Shown one piece after another: positions 32,181-40,167 of a DNA stretch of 42,685 nucleotides. Made by a program: the position numbers and the translations under genes. Under the pieces are notes generated by a model. That model was given only the letters and a program-made list of their open reading frames with translations, searched no databases and was not told where the DNA came from. The stretch lies in NCBI RefSeq assembly GCF_900103735.1, contig NZ_FMXE01000039.1, positions 1-42,685 on the forward strand, read 5' to 3'. The first letter of the stretch is position 1. Each line of letters opens with the position of its first letter. The DNA comes from Algoriphagus alkaliphilus (GTDB lineage: Bacteria > Bacteroidota > Bacteroidia > Cytophagales > Cyclobacteriaceae).

Positions 32181-33857
32181 TTATTTCAGCCTACTCAACA
32201 CAAAATCCCTTCCGTTTTCATAGAATATCCGATTTGCTATCCGATCAATAGGCCAGTTCTGTGGAAGAAATAAGCCATTTGTGATGATGGTTTTTTCGAA
32301 TTCCTTTACAAACTTTTTCTTCAGAAAATCGATCTTCTCGCAGCTTGTACACCAATCGATGGCCTCGATCAAACCGTCAAAATCAGATCCAATACACAGG
32401 ATCTTTGTCAGCATCTTTTCCACTCCGGCTACTCCGTCCCAGTCTTTGCCCAACTTTACACAGTGAAGAATTTGGTTAAGGAAATGGTGGAACTGGTGCG
32501 GAGCGATATCCGTGGAATTCCCGGTTATTAAATCCGTCAATTCTTTCGCATCGGCACACTTGTAAAGGAGCTTTCCTTTGGTAGAGTTAAACAAGCCCAA
32601 GGCTTTGTTTTCTTCGTTGGAGAGGAAGTCTGTATCTGTCAGGATTTTTTTTGTACCCATTCCTCTGAGGGTGATTGATCCCACATTATCTGAAAAGGAG
32701 TCCTGATTTAATCTCCAGGCCTTGGTGTAGCCCAAAACCCGCTCATCCAATGAAATCCCCAAAAGTCCATCGGAATCATAGATGGCTTTGATGTCTTCAT
32801 CAAACAAATTGATTGTGGTAGCATTGAATCCCGGGGAGGGGAAATTGTTGAATTTGTATTTGGCAGGTTTACCCACCTTCACCCGATAGCAATCTCCCTC
32901 CTTTCGGGAGGAGTAGATGTAATCGCTGAAACTTTCGGAATCGGATTGGAATCGGATTCCGCAAAGACCCGAATGGGATGAAACGAGCGGACTCGTTATA
33001 CTATGTGCGGCCCTGTATTTGTAAAGCTGAAATCTGGCTTGCGGACTCATGTGCTTTATGTCTGTGCAGATTTCCTGCTCTTCCAGCAGCGTAACTAACT
33101 TATTTCCGAAATCTGTCAGTCCGCTATGAATTGGCCTCAGATCTTTTTCATCAAAATTGCTCACGCGCATGCCGTCCATGGCGTAGGCCTGATTGCAAAA
33201 TGCGCTGTTCATTCCGTCAATATGGGTTAGGTTGGCCATCAGTACTTTGATGTTTCTATTTTGGAGTTTTTTGAGGTTTCTGCGGATATCCTCCAAAATC
33301 ACCGCGCCATTTTTCTCTCCCAGATTGCTACGCAAAGAATGAATTCCTTCGACCGAACAGACCACATAAAGGGTATTGGCGGTTGCCTCGTTCCATTGGC
33401 TTTTAGCAGTGAGAAAAACAACTTTACGTCCCGGCTGGTAAGGATCATTTTCCGGCAATAATGCCAGGTCATTTTCCACAATAGAAAAGGCATTTTTCTC
33501 TTTGAGCAGGTCTTGGTAGCGGTCTATGCTCAACACCGTTCCAAATCGTGTGTTTCGGTATTTATCCAAAAGCTTCATAAATACCTTTTTGCTGCTCAGG
33601 GATTTGACCAAGTCAATGTCCGGAGCAAATAGCGGCATCACGACCAACTTGTAGTTGGATTGGATAAGGAGGTCAGGCGAGGACTGGGAGCTAAACATCT
33701 TGTCGATCAGTCCCAAAGCAAAGATCTTCAACAATTCGGGAAGTCCATCTTTCAGGTCTTCTTTGGTAATGGCTTTCCAGGGGCTGGTGGAGTTTCCTTT
33801 TTTTGAAAACTGATTTTTTAAAGTCAGATGCAGGTGTGAATCAAAGAAGTGGGTCAT
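32181..33857 (-). CDS. Metal-dependent hydrolase resembling membrane dipeptidase (M19)
   Basis: A 558-residue protein of the amidohydrolase superfamily. Metal-binding patterns are the N-terminal DSHLHL, DIKHMSPQARFQLY (as in D-x-x-H of M19 renal dipeptidases), VSSHSGLCG and the terminal CIGSDFDGLIEAIDW (G-S-D-F-D-G is typical of M19). At 558 residues it is much longer than the usual 330-400, with inserted segments around residues 90-190 and 330-450. There is no signal peptide, so it is cytosolic, unlike most M19 dipeptidases. It possibly hydrolyses dipeptides or related amides. It is a single gene. Confidence 0.72.
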   Translation of the reverse strand: MTHFFDSHLHLTLKNQFSKKGNSTSPWKAITKEDLKDGLPELLKIFALGLIDKMFSSQSSPDLLIQSNYKLVVMPLFAPDIDLVKSLSSKKVFMKLLDKYRNTRFGTVLSIDRYQDLLKEKNAFSIVENDLALLPENDPYQPGRKVVFLTAKSQWNEATANTLYVVCSVEGIHSLRSNLGEKNGAVILEDIRRNLKKLQNRNIKVLMANLTHIDGMNSAFCNQAYAMDGMRVSNFDEKDLRPIHSGLTDFGNKLVTLLEEQEICTDIKHMSPQARFQLYKYRAAHSITSPLVSSHSGLCGIRFQSDSESFSDYIYSSRKEGDCYRVKVGKPAKYKFNNFPSPGFNATTINLFDEDIKAIYDSDGLLGISLDERVLGYTKAWRLNQDSFSDNVGSITLRGMGTKKILTDTDFLSNEENKALGLFNSTKGKLLYKCADAKELTDLITGNSTDIAPHQFHHFLNQILHCVKLGKDWDGVAGVEKMLTKILCIGSDFDGLIEAIDWCTSCEKIDFLKKKFVKEFEKTIITNGLFLPQNWPIDRIANRIFYENGRDFVLSRLK

Positions 33858-34317
33858 GGTAAAATGATTTAGAGAAAAAGGGTAGAGGAGATCGTTGGAA
33901 TGGAAGTTTTTACAGTTCTCTTTTTGCGGATTGCGTCCGTTTCAAGCTTTTGGACCCGGACAGTGTCCGTCAGAGCGGATCGTATTTTCCTTTGGAAAAA
34001 GTTTTTGAATCGATGCATGGACTGCAAATAAAAATGTGCAACAAAAGGATCTAATGCGCTAAAAATCAACGCATACGAATTTAGGGATTTTTTTGAAATC
34101 GGAAATCTTCTTAAAAGAAAGGATCTGAAGTTTGGGCTAAAGCCGAAAAACATCTGCCTGCTTTTTTATACCTCCTGCTGAAGCAGGAGGATATTGATGG
34201 CGGAGAAATGCTTGAATTAAAATCCAATTCTGACTATAACACTCCGCCATCAATAGGAATGCGGCTTTAGCCCGTTCCTCCGAGAATCTATCAATTTAAC
34301 AATTCTCAATTCCTTGA
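33858..34317. other. Gene-poor region with nested palindromes
   Basis: The 33858-34130 part has no homologous frame on either strand; a 94-codon minus-strand frame there looks non-coding. The 34134-34273 part is the nested REP-like array listed separately. The last bases form the 3' end of the broken M14 gene. Confidence 0.5.
34134..34273. repeat. Nested REP/BIME-like palindromic array
   Basis: Three inverted pairs are nested or adjacent: GGGCTAAAGCCG (34134-34145) with 34262-34273; CCTCCTGCT with AGCAGGAGG (34171-34190); ATTGATGGCGGAG (34193-34205) with 34242-34254. The outer motif continues as ATAGGAATGCGGCTTTAGCC and recurs at 39986-40005 (ATAGGAACGCGGCTTTAGCC). This pattern of GGCTTTAGCC hairpins resembles repeats mobilised by REP-associated (RAYT) transposases, but no such gene is in the window. 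Confidence 0.7.
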
Positions 34318-34652
34318 TAGAGCAACCCAACCTCTTTCCCCCAGTCACCCCAACCGCACAAAGCGGATCATTGGTCATAATGGCCAAAGAAGTGACCAAA
34401 TACAAAACTATCCCTTCCGAATCGCTGAAATACTCCGCTTGCATTACTCCAAAATAATCCCGGATTTCTCCCAGTTTTTGCCCTTTCCCCGTCATGAACT
34501 CCGGCGGTCAAGAGAAATGCCTTACCGGGATTGGTACCATGGATAAAGGTAAAGGGCATTTCCACGGGAGTTCCGGACACAGGAATAAAGCCTCTGGATT
34601 TGGAGTTTGAACTGGTTCCGTCCGGGAGATAGGATTGAATTAAATCGATCAT
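34318..34652 (-). pseudogene. Succinylglutamate desuccinylase/aspartoacylase-type M14 hydrolase with internal deletion
   Basis: The 5' part from ATG at 34652 reads MIDLIQSYLPDGTSSNSKSR, then GFIPVSGTPVEMPFTFIHGT, and reaches FLLTAGVHDGE, where the metal-binding H-x-x-E normally sits (GVHGDE in relatives). The frame then changes, and the 3' part reads GKGQKLGEIRDYFGVMQAEY, FSDSEGIVLYLVTSLAIMTN and DPLCAVGV, the C-terminal domain of the same family. The middle, about 200 residues carrying the rest of the zinc site, is missing. The junction is near 34495-34505. The locus is non-functional. Confidence 0.8.
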
Positions 34653-35022
34653 GCTGTTGATTATTCTTAGGATTGGAAAGTACAAAAGAAATCGGTCTTA
34701 ACATGAGACGGATGTTCAGCAAAATTTACCTTGGAAAATGGACCCTTGCCAGCGGATAATTATGCATCACTCCAAAGTATATTTTTAATTTTTGGACACG
34801 ATTGCGAAGAATAATAAACTAATTTGATTATCCGCAATCCTGCCAGTAATTAAGAAATATGCTTTAGAAGTTGCGGATAATCGTCCACAGACGACAGTCA
34901 ACTGTCCACGGCTCGTTTTTTGGAACTTCAAAACTTAATTTATTTGGCTACTGGTAGGAATGCGGATATACAGATAAACTAATTTCAATCCTCAACTTTT
35001 ATTCAACTGACTCCATCAATCC
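34653..35022. other. Intergenic region carrying the second MITE-like element
   Basis: It lies between the broken M14 gene and the ceramidase-like gene. No coding sequence was seen. Copy B of the palindromic element (34826-34973) fills its centre, leaving about 50 bases upstream of the next start. Confidence 0.5.
34826..34973. mobile_element. MITE-like palindromic element, copy B
   Basis: A 148-bp segment with inverted ends (TATCCGCAATCC against the complement of GGAATGCGGATA), flanked by a perfect 12-bp direct repeat ATAAACTAATTT (34814-34825 and 34974-34985), as expected of a target-site duplication. Inside, GATTATCCGCAA (34826-34837) pairs with 34871-34882, and GACAGTCAACTGTC (34893-34906) forms a stem. 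Compared with copy A (13298-13311, GACTGTCAACAGTC) both sides of that stem changed together. Confidence 0.68.
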
Positions 35023-35943
35023 ATGCCTGATTCGCCAGACCCGATAGAAAAGCGTCTTCAACTCAAGATGGCCGAACGCCTGAAATTGGATCACTTGCCT
35101 CGCTGGGTACATGGGATTGGACTTGGTGGTACGGCACTGGTTTTTCTGCTTTCTCTTCTGGTATTTGCTGTATTCAGGGAGGTACCCGTATGGGCCGATT
35201 GGGTGCCGGCGGATGAATTTCTCCATCCCGAGTATGCAGAGCGCATGTATCCCGACAGCGTCTTTCGCACCCGGATGAATACCTGGTCCAACCTGGTTTA
35301 CATCTGTTTTGGTTTTTATGCCATTGCTCTGGCCATCTACGATTGGAAGCGAAAACTGCCCCTAACGCGAGGATACCTCACTTTTGTACCTGTGCAAACC
35401 TTTCTTTTTGGACTGTCAGGGATTTACTTGGGATTGGGAAGCGGCTTTTTTCATGCTTCCCTGACACGAAATGGCCAGCAGTGCGACGTAGGGGCGATGT
35501 ATGCCACGCTGATTTGCCTGGTTGCTCTCGCCCTTGGGAGTTGGCTGCCGCAAATTCGTGTACTTAAAACCCATCAAATTATCCCTACCTGGCCTGTATT
35601 GGCGTTTTTTGTGATTTATGGTTCCCTGTATTTTACCTATTACAAATGGGACTATTCTTTTGCTAAGATCTCGGGCTATCTCAGCGGGGTGCTGATTCTC
35701 TTTGCGGGAGTCAGTGCGATCACTCCGGGCAAATACCTTCAAATTCGCTGGTTTTTGGGAGGAGTGGTGGCGATCGTGCTGGGTTCCCGAACCCGGGATC
35801 TGGACATCGCCGGTGAGTTTTCCGGGCCGGATTCCCTGCTACAGGGTCATGCGGTCTGGCACCTGATTACCTGTTTGATGTATGTGTCCTTGTTTTTATA
35901 CTTTCGGTCGGAGGAGAGGGAGGATCAAAAGAATAGTGATTAA
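35023..35943 (+). CDS. Ceramidase-like (CREST superfamily) integral membrane protein
   Basis: A 306-residue protein with about seven hydrophobic helices. Conserved-looking residues are Y-A-E-R in EYAERMYPDSVFRTRMNTWS, then NLVYICFGFYA, the GSGFFHASLTRNGQQCDVGA block (S/H/D pattern) and C-terminal LLQGHAVWHLITCLMY (H-x-x-x-H). This E..R ... S..H ... D ... H...H layout matches alkaline ceramidase/CREST hydrolases, in which a zinc ion is held by three histidines. It could hydrolyse ceramide-like amides or related lipids in the inner membrane. The next ATG (35068) is possible but would remove only the leader. It is a single gene after a MITE-like element. Confidence 0.68.
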   Translation: MPDSPDPIEKRLQLKMAERLKLDHLPRWVHGIGLGGTALVFLLSLLVFAVFREVPVWADWVPADEFLHPEYAERMYPDSVFRTRMNTWSNLVYICFGFYAIALAIYDWKRKLPLTRGYLTFVPVQTFLFGLSGIYLGLGSGFFHASLTRNGQQCDVGAMYATLICLVALALGSWLPQIRVLKTHQIIPTWPVLAFFVIYGSLYFTYYKWDYSFAKISGYLSGVLILFAGVSAITPGKYLQIRWFLGGVVAIVLGSRTRDLDIAGEFSGPDSLLQGHAVWHLITCLMYVSLFLYFRSEEREDQKNSD

Positions 35944-36241
35944 GATTGTTCTAAGTCCTTTAGCGCGGTGCCTTTATTGATTTCATTTAAAAAAGTGAGA
36001 GCATCATGCGGATCAGTGGGTTCTTCATCTGTCAAACCCAAGACTCAAGTTCATGCCATTGGTGATTGGGTTCGTGGTCCTAGGGGAAACATTGAAGAAG
36101 GATGATATCTTGTGTCTAAAGAATTTAAAAATCAATTTAGGTAGTTACGAATGATGCTTACTGTTATTTTTTCTAAGTCCCAATCTTCCTTTGGAACTGC
36201 CAACATGATTTGATTATCCCACCAATAATAATTGGGAAAGG
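35944..36241. other. Region with decayed coding fragments
   Basis: The minus strand carries two short frames with protein-like composition, NQIMLAVPKEDWDLEKITVS ending at 36132, and VLGLTDEEPTDPHDALTFLN ending at 35940, separated by stops. Neither could be assigned. They look like relics of accessory genes at the edge of the defence island. Confidence 0.35.
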
Positions 36242-36480
36242 TTGTATTGGCCTGAACTGCTTCTCAAAAAGGCTCTATGGCAGACTGGAGTCCGATATAA
36301 ATCCCCTGAAAAACCACTTCTAGGCAAACCTGAAAATAGCCTGAAAAAATACAAGCTGGTCATCTTTGTATACAGTGCTTTCTGGCATGGCTACGATTGG
36401 GAAAACAGTAAACTTGCTATCAAATCCAACCGGAAATTCTGGATCGCCAATATCAAATGAAATTTGCAACCGGATCTTGA
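36242..36480 (+). pseudogene. vsr: Vsr (very short patch repair) endonuclease, N-terminal part
   Basis: The frame reads PELLLKKALWQTGVRYKSPE, then KYKLVIFVYSAFWHGYDWEN and SNRKFWIANIK, stop, NLQPDLE. This is the Vsr endonuclease core (G-K-P-D-I ... V-I-F-x-D-x-x-F-W-H ... F-W-x-x-K-I-x-x-N-x-x-R-D). Vsr nicks DNA 5' of T:G mismatches made by deamination at Dcm-type sites. The catalytic Asp of GKPD is replaced by Glu (GKPENS), and an in-frame stop lies at 36458-36460. The first about 35 residues are also missing. The rest of the gene is found downstream at 39727-39867, after a 3.25-kb insertion. Confidence 0.82.
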
Positions 36481-36720
36481 AAGTAATACCAATTACTAAG
36501 CAAAAAGGGTAGATTTTTAGTAGGTGTTGGATATTTAGATGATTAGTTCTAAGTTTAACTTTTTCTAAAAAGGATTTACAAATAGCGTAAGCCTAATCTA
36601 ATTTGTCAAATTTTACTCTTTATAGATGTTTCAAAAAACAAATATTTTGAAGGGGTATATACTGATCAACGTTTTAACGAGATGAGCTTTCAAGTCCATG
36701 AAATTTAAATTTCCCGCGAA

Positions 36721-39700
36721 ATGATTGACAAAAAAATCACTTCACTTATTGGTAAAGCCATCCGGGAAGGGAAATTTCTGAACATTACCTACAAAAACAA
36801 GGAAGGGGAGATTACACCTTTTTGGATCAGCATCCTTGATATAAGCGCAAAAGATGAACTGTGGGTAAACATGTTTAATGTGACAAAGGATGAACCACTC
36901 CTAGGCAAAAAAATATTTATTTCATCGATCCAGAGTGCTGAAATCCTAAAATTCTCCCATAGTGAATCTTCAGAGAAACTGATCAAAAAGCTGGATGAGG
37001 ATGAAAGTTTACAGGTCTATGAATTTGATCCGTATGATAACAACATATTGAATTACTATCTGGAATGCTACAAAGCCAATAAAGATCCCTTCTTGCACAA
37101 ATCTCATTTAATCCATGGAGTGGATTTGGCAGAATTGGCAAAGGAAAATCCATATTCCTTAAAGGACCAACAGCTGAAACAGATCATAAAAGAGATCTAT
37201 AATAACGATTACCGCAAGTATTATGAATACGAGCTTGCGATCAGTGAATTTTCAATTGATTTACCCTCTAAAGGCAAATTTGTGATTGCCTACAGAAAGC
37301 TCACCCTTGATCCAGTAAACAAAAAATTACATGTGGGTAGCAAAACACAGTTCAATTCGAATTTCTATATCAAAGATGTCAAGCACTCCTTGGCTTATTA
37401 CACTGATTTAAATCCTACTGATTTTGAAGCAGTTTACACCAAGGATCAGTCGGAAGCCATTGAATTATTGAAGGGCAATTTCAAAACCGGCGAATTGATC
37501 AATACAAGGCCGGAACTTATTGTTCTGGGATATGCGCAGATAGATATAGCTGGGATTTATGACAACATCCATGCAGAATATAAGAAGGATGAAATGGAAG
37601 TTCCGCTTAAAGCCTTCTTTCAAAAACTGTCATTGCTGGATAGGAAAAACCGAAAGGAGCCGCACATCGTGCTGTACGATCAGAACATAAATATTGATCA
37701 GATTCAAACCATATATAATGCACTGAAATACCCCATCACCTATGTGCAGGGACCACCGGGAACGGGTAAAACCCAAACTATTTTAAATATCATTGTCAAT
37801 TGCCTTACGAATGGCAAAACGCTATTGATCTCGTCAAACAACAATGTGCCCATTGACGGGATTAAAGACAAGTTATACTTGGGCAAATACCGAAACAAAG
37901 AAATAATGCTTCCTGTACTTCGGCTTGGAAACAATGAGTGCGTAACACATGCCATCAAGGCAATTAAGGAATGGTATGCTTTTGAAACCAATGATGTGCC
38001 AAAGGAAAAACTGCTGTATAATCTCAAAGAAACGTCAAAAGAGAAAAACCGAAAATTGCTTGAGAAAATTCAAAATCATGAGACTAGAATTGAACAGTCG
38101 CAAAATCTCGAGTTTGTAAGCAGTCTGCTGTCAAAAGCCGGGAATCATTTGCTGGAAAAGGAAAAACTTGCCATTGAAGAGAAACTGAGCCAGATACCGG
38201 AGACCAGCAATGATGATCTGGACGATTTATATGAAGTTATTAAAGATAATCACCAGCTTTTGCAGTTTTTCTACTTCGAATCCTTGAAGTATGTAAAGCG
38301 TCTCAGGTCAAAGGAATATGCTGATCTAATAGGAATACTTGACATTGAAGAATCCGAAAAACAAATAAGAGAATTCAATAAATGGCTTGCCATTGATGAG
38401 AACTTGGAAAAGCTTACCAAAGTATTTCCCATTATCCTGACTACCAATATATCGAGCCGCAAGCTTGGACGGAAATTTAAGTTTGATTTACTCGTAATAG
38501 ATGAAGCGGGTCAATGCGATATTTCCACAAGCTTGATTCCTATTTCAAAGTGCCAAAACATGGTTCTTATTGGCGACACAAACCAGCTGAAGCCAATCGT
38601 CGTTTTTGAAGAGAGTACTGGCCATCAACTGATGCGGATGTTCGGTATGGACAGTACCTATGATTATCACAATAATTCTATCCTGTCACTATACAAGAGG
38701 ATAGATAATATTTCCAGGGATATTTTGCTGAGCTATCATTATCGCTGTGGAGAAAAGATTATCAACTATTCAAACATGCGGTTCTATGAAAACAAGCTGA
38801 ACCTTTCGAAGATTAAAACTAAAGGGGAGCTGAAGCTGATTGATGTGAATAATGTAAATCAACAGAATAGAAATGCCTCAATTGATGAAGCAGCAGAGAT
38901 CGTAAAATACATTGCAGACCATCAATTAAAGGATGTTTTCATCATCACCCCCTTCCGCAACCAAGAAGCAGTTTTGAATCATTACCTGGGAAGGGCAAAA
39001 GCCAATAATGAAATAGACAATTCGGTAAGTTGTGGTACGATTCACAAAATTCAAGGGCAGGAGAACAGAACCATCATCATATCCACCTCCCTATCAAGAA
39101 ATACTTCTCCCAAAACCTACGACTGGATAAAGAACAACAGCCAGCTAATCAATGTCGGAGTCACAAGGGCCCAGGAAAATTTGATTGTGGTTGCGGACAA
39201 AAGAGCTATAGATATACTGTCGAGAAAAGATGATGATCTATATGCGTTGGTTGACTATGTTCAAAAAAATGGCACCATCCAGATACCACAAAGCACGGCA
39301 AACAGGTTTACCATCGGGTTTTCGAATGACTCAAAATTTGAAGATGAATTCTATAAAACGATGAGCCACTATTGCTCCGTCCAGGGTAGCCGATTTGAAA
39401 GAAATGTGAAAGTTTTGGATGTCTTGCCGGAAGAAATCGATAATCAAGCGGTCAACAAGAAGGAATTTGATGGAGTGATTTATCAGGGTCGGGTACCAAA
39501 GGTTGTCTTTGAAATCAACGGCACAGAACACTACAGAAACAGAAAGCGGATTGAATCGGATAAAATAAAAATGGAACTGCTCCGATCCAAAGGAATCAAC
39601 TTAATTACCATTCCTAATCCCTACGTCAAACATTACGAATTCATCCGGGAATTGATGAATAAGATCAAAGGAGGTGTGTACCAAAAATCATTGTTTGATG

Positions 39701-39726
39701 GATATGATCCTATTGTTCTTACTTAA
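36721..39726 (+). CDS. SF1 (UPF1/DNA2-like) helicase fused to a C-terminal PD-(D/E)XK-type nuclease domain, with WYL-like N-terminus
   Basis: A 1001-residue protein with no named family. Residues about 1-85 (FLNITYKNKEGE ... FWISILDI ... LWVNMFN ... KKIFISSIQSAEI) resemble a WYL-type beta barrel. The helicase has motif I GPPGTGKT (344-351), a long helical insertion (about 425-560), motif II DEAGQ (594-598), III GDTNQLKP, IV/Va YHYRCGEKI and GTIHKIQGQE (772-781), and VI NVGVTRAQ (811-818). The C-terminus has EFDGVIYQGR (Asp917) and VVFEINGTEHYRNRKRIESD (Glu931) then KGINLITIP, a DUF559/DUF2726/Vsr-like nuclease with Asn at the lysine position. It is probably an anti-phage or DNA-processing enzyme. 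It lies between the two halves of vsr, upstream of a restriction-modification operon. The start is ATG at 36721. Confidence 0.82.
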   Translation: MIDKKITSLIGKAIREGKFLNITYKNKEGEITPFWISILDISAKDELWVNMFNVTKDEPLLGKKIFISSIQSAEILKFSHSESSEKLIKKLDEDESLQVYEFDPYDNNILNYYLECYKANKDPFLHKSHLIHGVDLAELAKENPYSLKDQQLKQIIKEIYNNDYRKYYEYELAISEFSIDLPSKGKFVIAYRKLTLDPVNKKLHVGSKTQFNSNFYIKDVKHSLAYYTDLNPTDFEAVYTKDQSEAIELLKGNFKTGELINTRPELIVLGYAQIDIAGIYDNIHAEYKKDEMEVPLKAFFQKLSLLDRKNRKEPHIVLYDQNINIDQIQTIYNALKYPITYVQGPPGTGKTQTILNIIVNCLTNGKTLLISSNNNVPIDGIKDKLYLGKYRNKEIMLPVLRLGNNECVTHAIKAIKEWYAFETNDVPKEKLLYNLKETSKEKNRKLLEKIQNHETRIEQSQNLEFVSSLLSKAGNHLLEKEKLAIEEKLSQIPETSNDDLDDLYEVIKDNHQLLQFFYFESLKYVKRLRSKEYADLIGILDIEESEKQIREFNKWLAIDENLEKLTKVFPIILTTNISSRKLGRKFKFDLLVIDEAGQCDISTSLIPISKCQNMVLIGDTNQLKPIVVFEESTGHQLMRMFGMDSTYDYHNNSILSLYKRIDNISRDILLSYHYRCGEKIINYSNMRFYENKLNLSKIKTKGELKLIDVNNVNQQNRNASIDEAAEIVKYIADHQLKDVFIITPFRNQEAVLNHYLGRAKANNEIDNSVSCGTIHKIQGQENRTIIISTSLSRNTSPKTYDWIKNNSQLINVGVTRAQENLIVVADKRAIDILSRKDDDLYALVDYVQKNGTIQIPQSTANRFTIGFSNDSKFEDEFYKTMSHYCSVQGSRFERNVKVLDVLPEEIDNQAVNKKEFDGVIYQGRVPKVVFEINGTEHYRNRKRIESDKIKMELLRSKGINLITIPNPYVKHYEFIRELMNKIKGGVYQKSLFDGYDPIVLT

Positions 39727-39867
39727 GAAGTGAATGATTTCTATCAAGCCAAAGGATGGACCGTATTGAGGTTTTGGGACTTTGAGGTGAAGGGGGAGGT
39801 GGGGTCCTGTCTTAAAAATGTTTTGGATCACATATGCACCAGACTGAAAAAATCTAAATCTTATTGA
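39727..39867 (+). pseudogene. vsr: Vsr endonuclease, C-terminal part
   Basis: Directly after the helicase stop the same frame reads EVNDFYQAKGWTVLRFWDFE, then VKGEVGSCLKNVLDHICTRL and ends at a TGA after KKSKSY. This is the end of Vsr-type proteins (V-x-x-x-L-x-x-x-G-W-x-V-L-R-x-W-x-x-E-V), and it continues the N-terminal part at 36242-36480, which ends in N-L-Q-P-D-L-E where R-D-x-E-V-N would be expected. No start codon is available, so it cannot be made alone except by readthrough of the helicase stop. Confidence 0.8.
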
Positions 39868-40167
39868 ATAAAAAAATTAGAGTTTGTTTATTTTGTATTG
39901 TCTATCCCCTGCACCCCTCTGTCCTAAATGCGCATCTTGCAGGGCTTTTTTTGCCAATTGCTTAACCTTTTGATCCCGTCCATAAATAGGAACGCGGCTT
40001 TAGCCAGTTCCTCCTGAAATCAGCATGCCTTCAGGTGCTTTAGCCAAATTTCTTGACATTTAATGTCAAATGGTTTTCCGAATTTATTTAAATAAGAAAT
40101 TCTATCAGGTTTTGGGTATTTTTAAATTTGATTTTGAAACTAAGTTTTTGCCATTAAATTTGATACT
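39868..40167. other. Upstream region of the restriction-modification operon with a REP-like copy
   Basis: No gene was seen. ATAGGAACGCGGCTTTAGCC (39986-40005), followed by AGTTCCTCCTGAAATC, repeats the motif of the 34.2-kb array, and a second TGCTTTAGCC follows at about 40039. The promoter of the methyltransferase gene should lie in the AT-rich bases 40060-40160. Confidence 0.5.

Noticed and set aside
33869..34153. 94-codon minus-strand frame
   Set aside because: No homology, unusual composition, and it runs into a palindromic repeat array.
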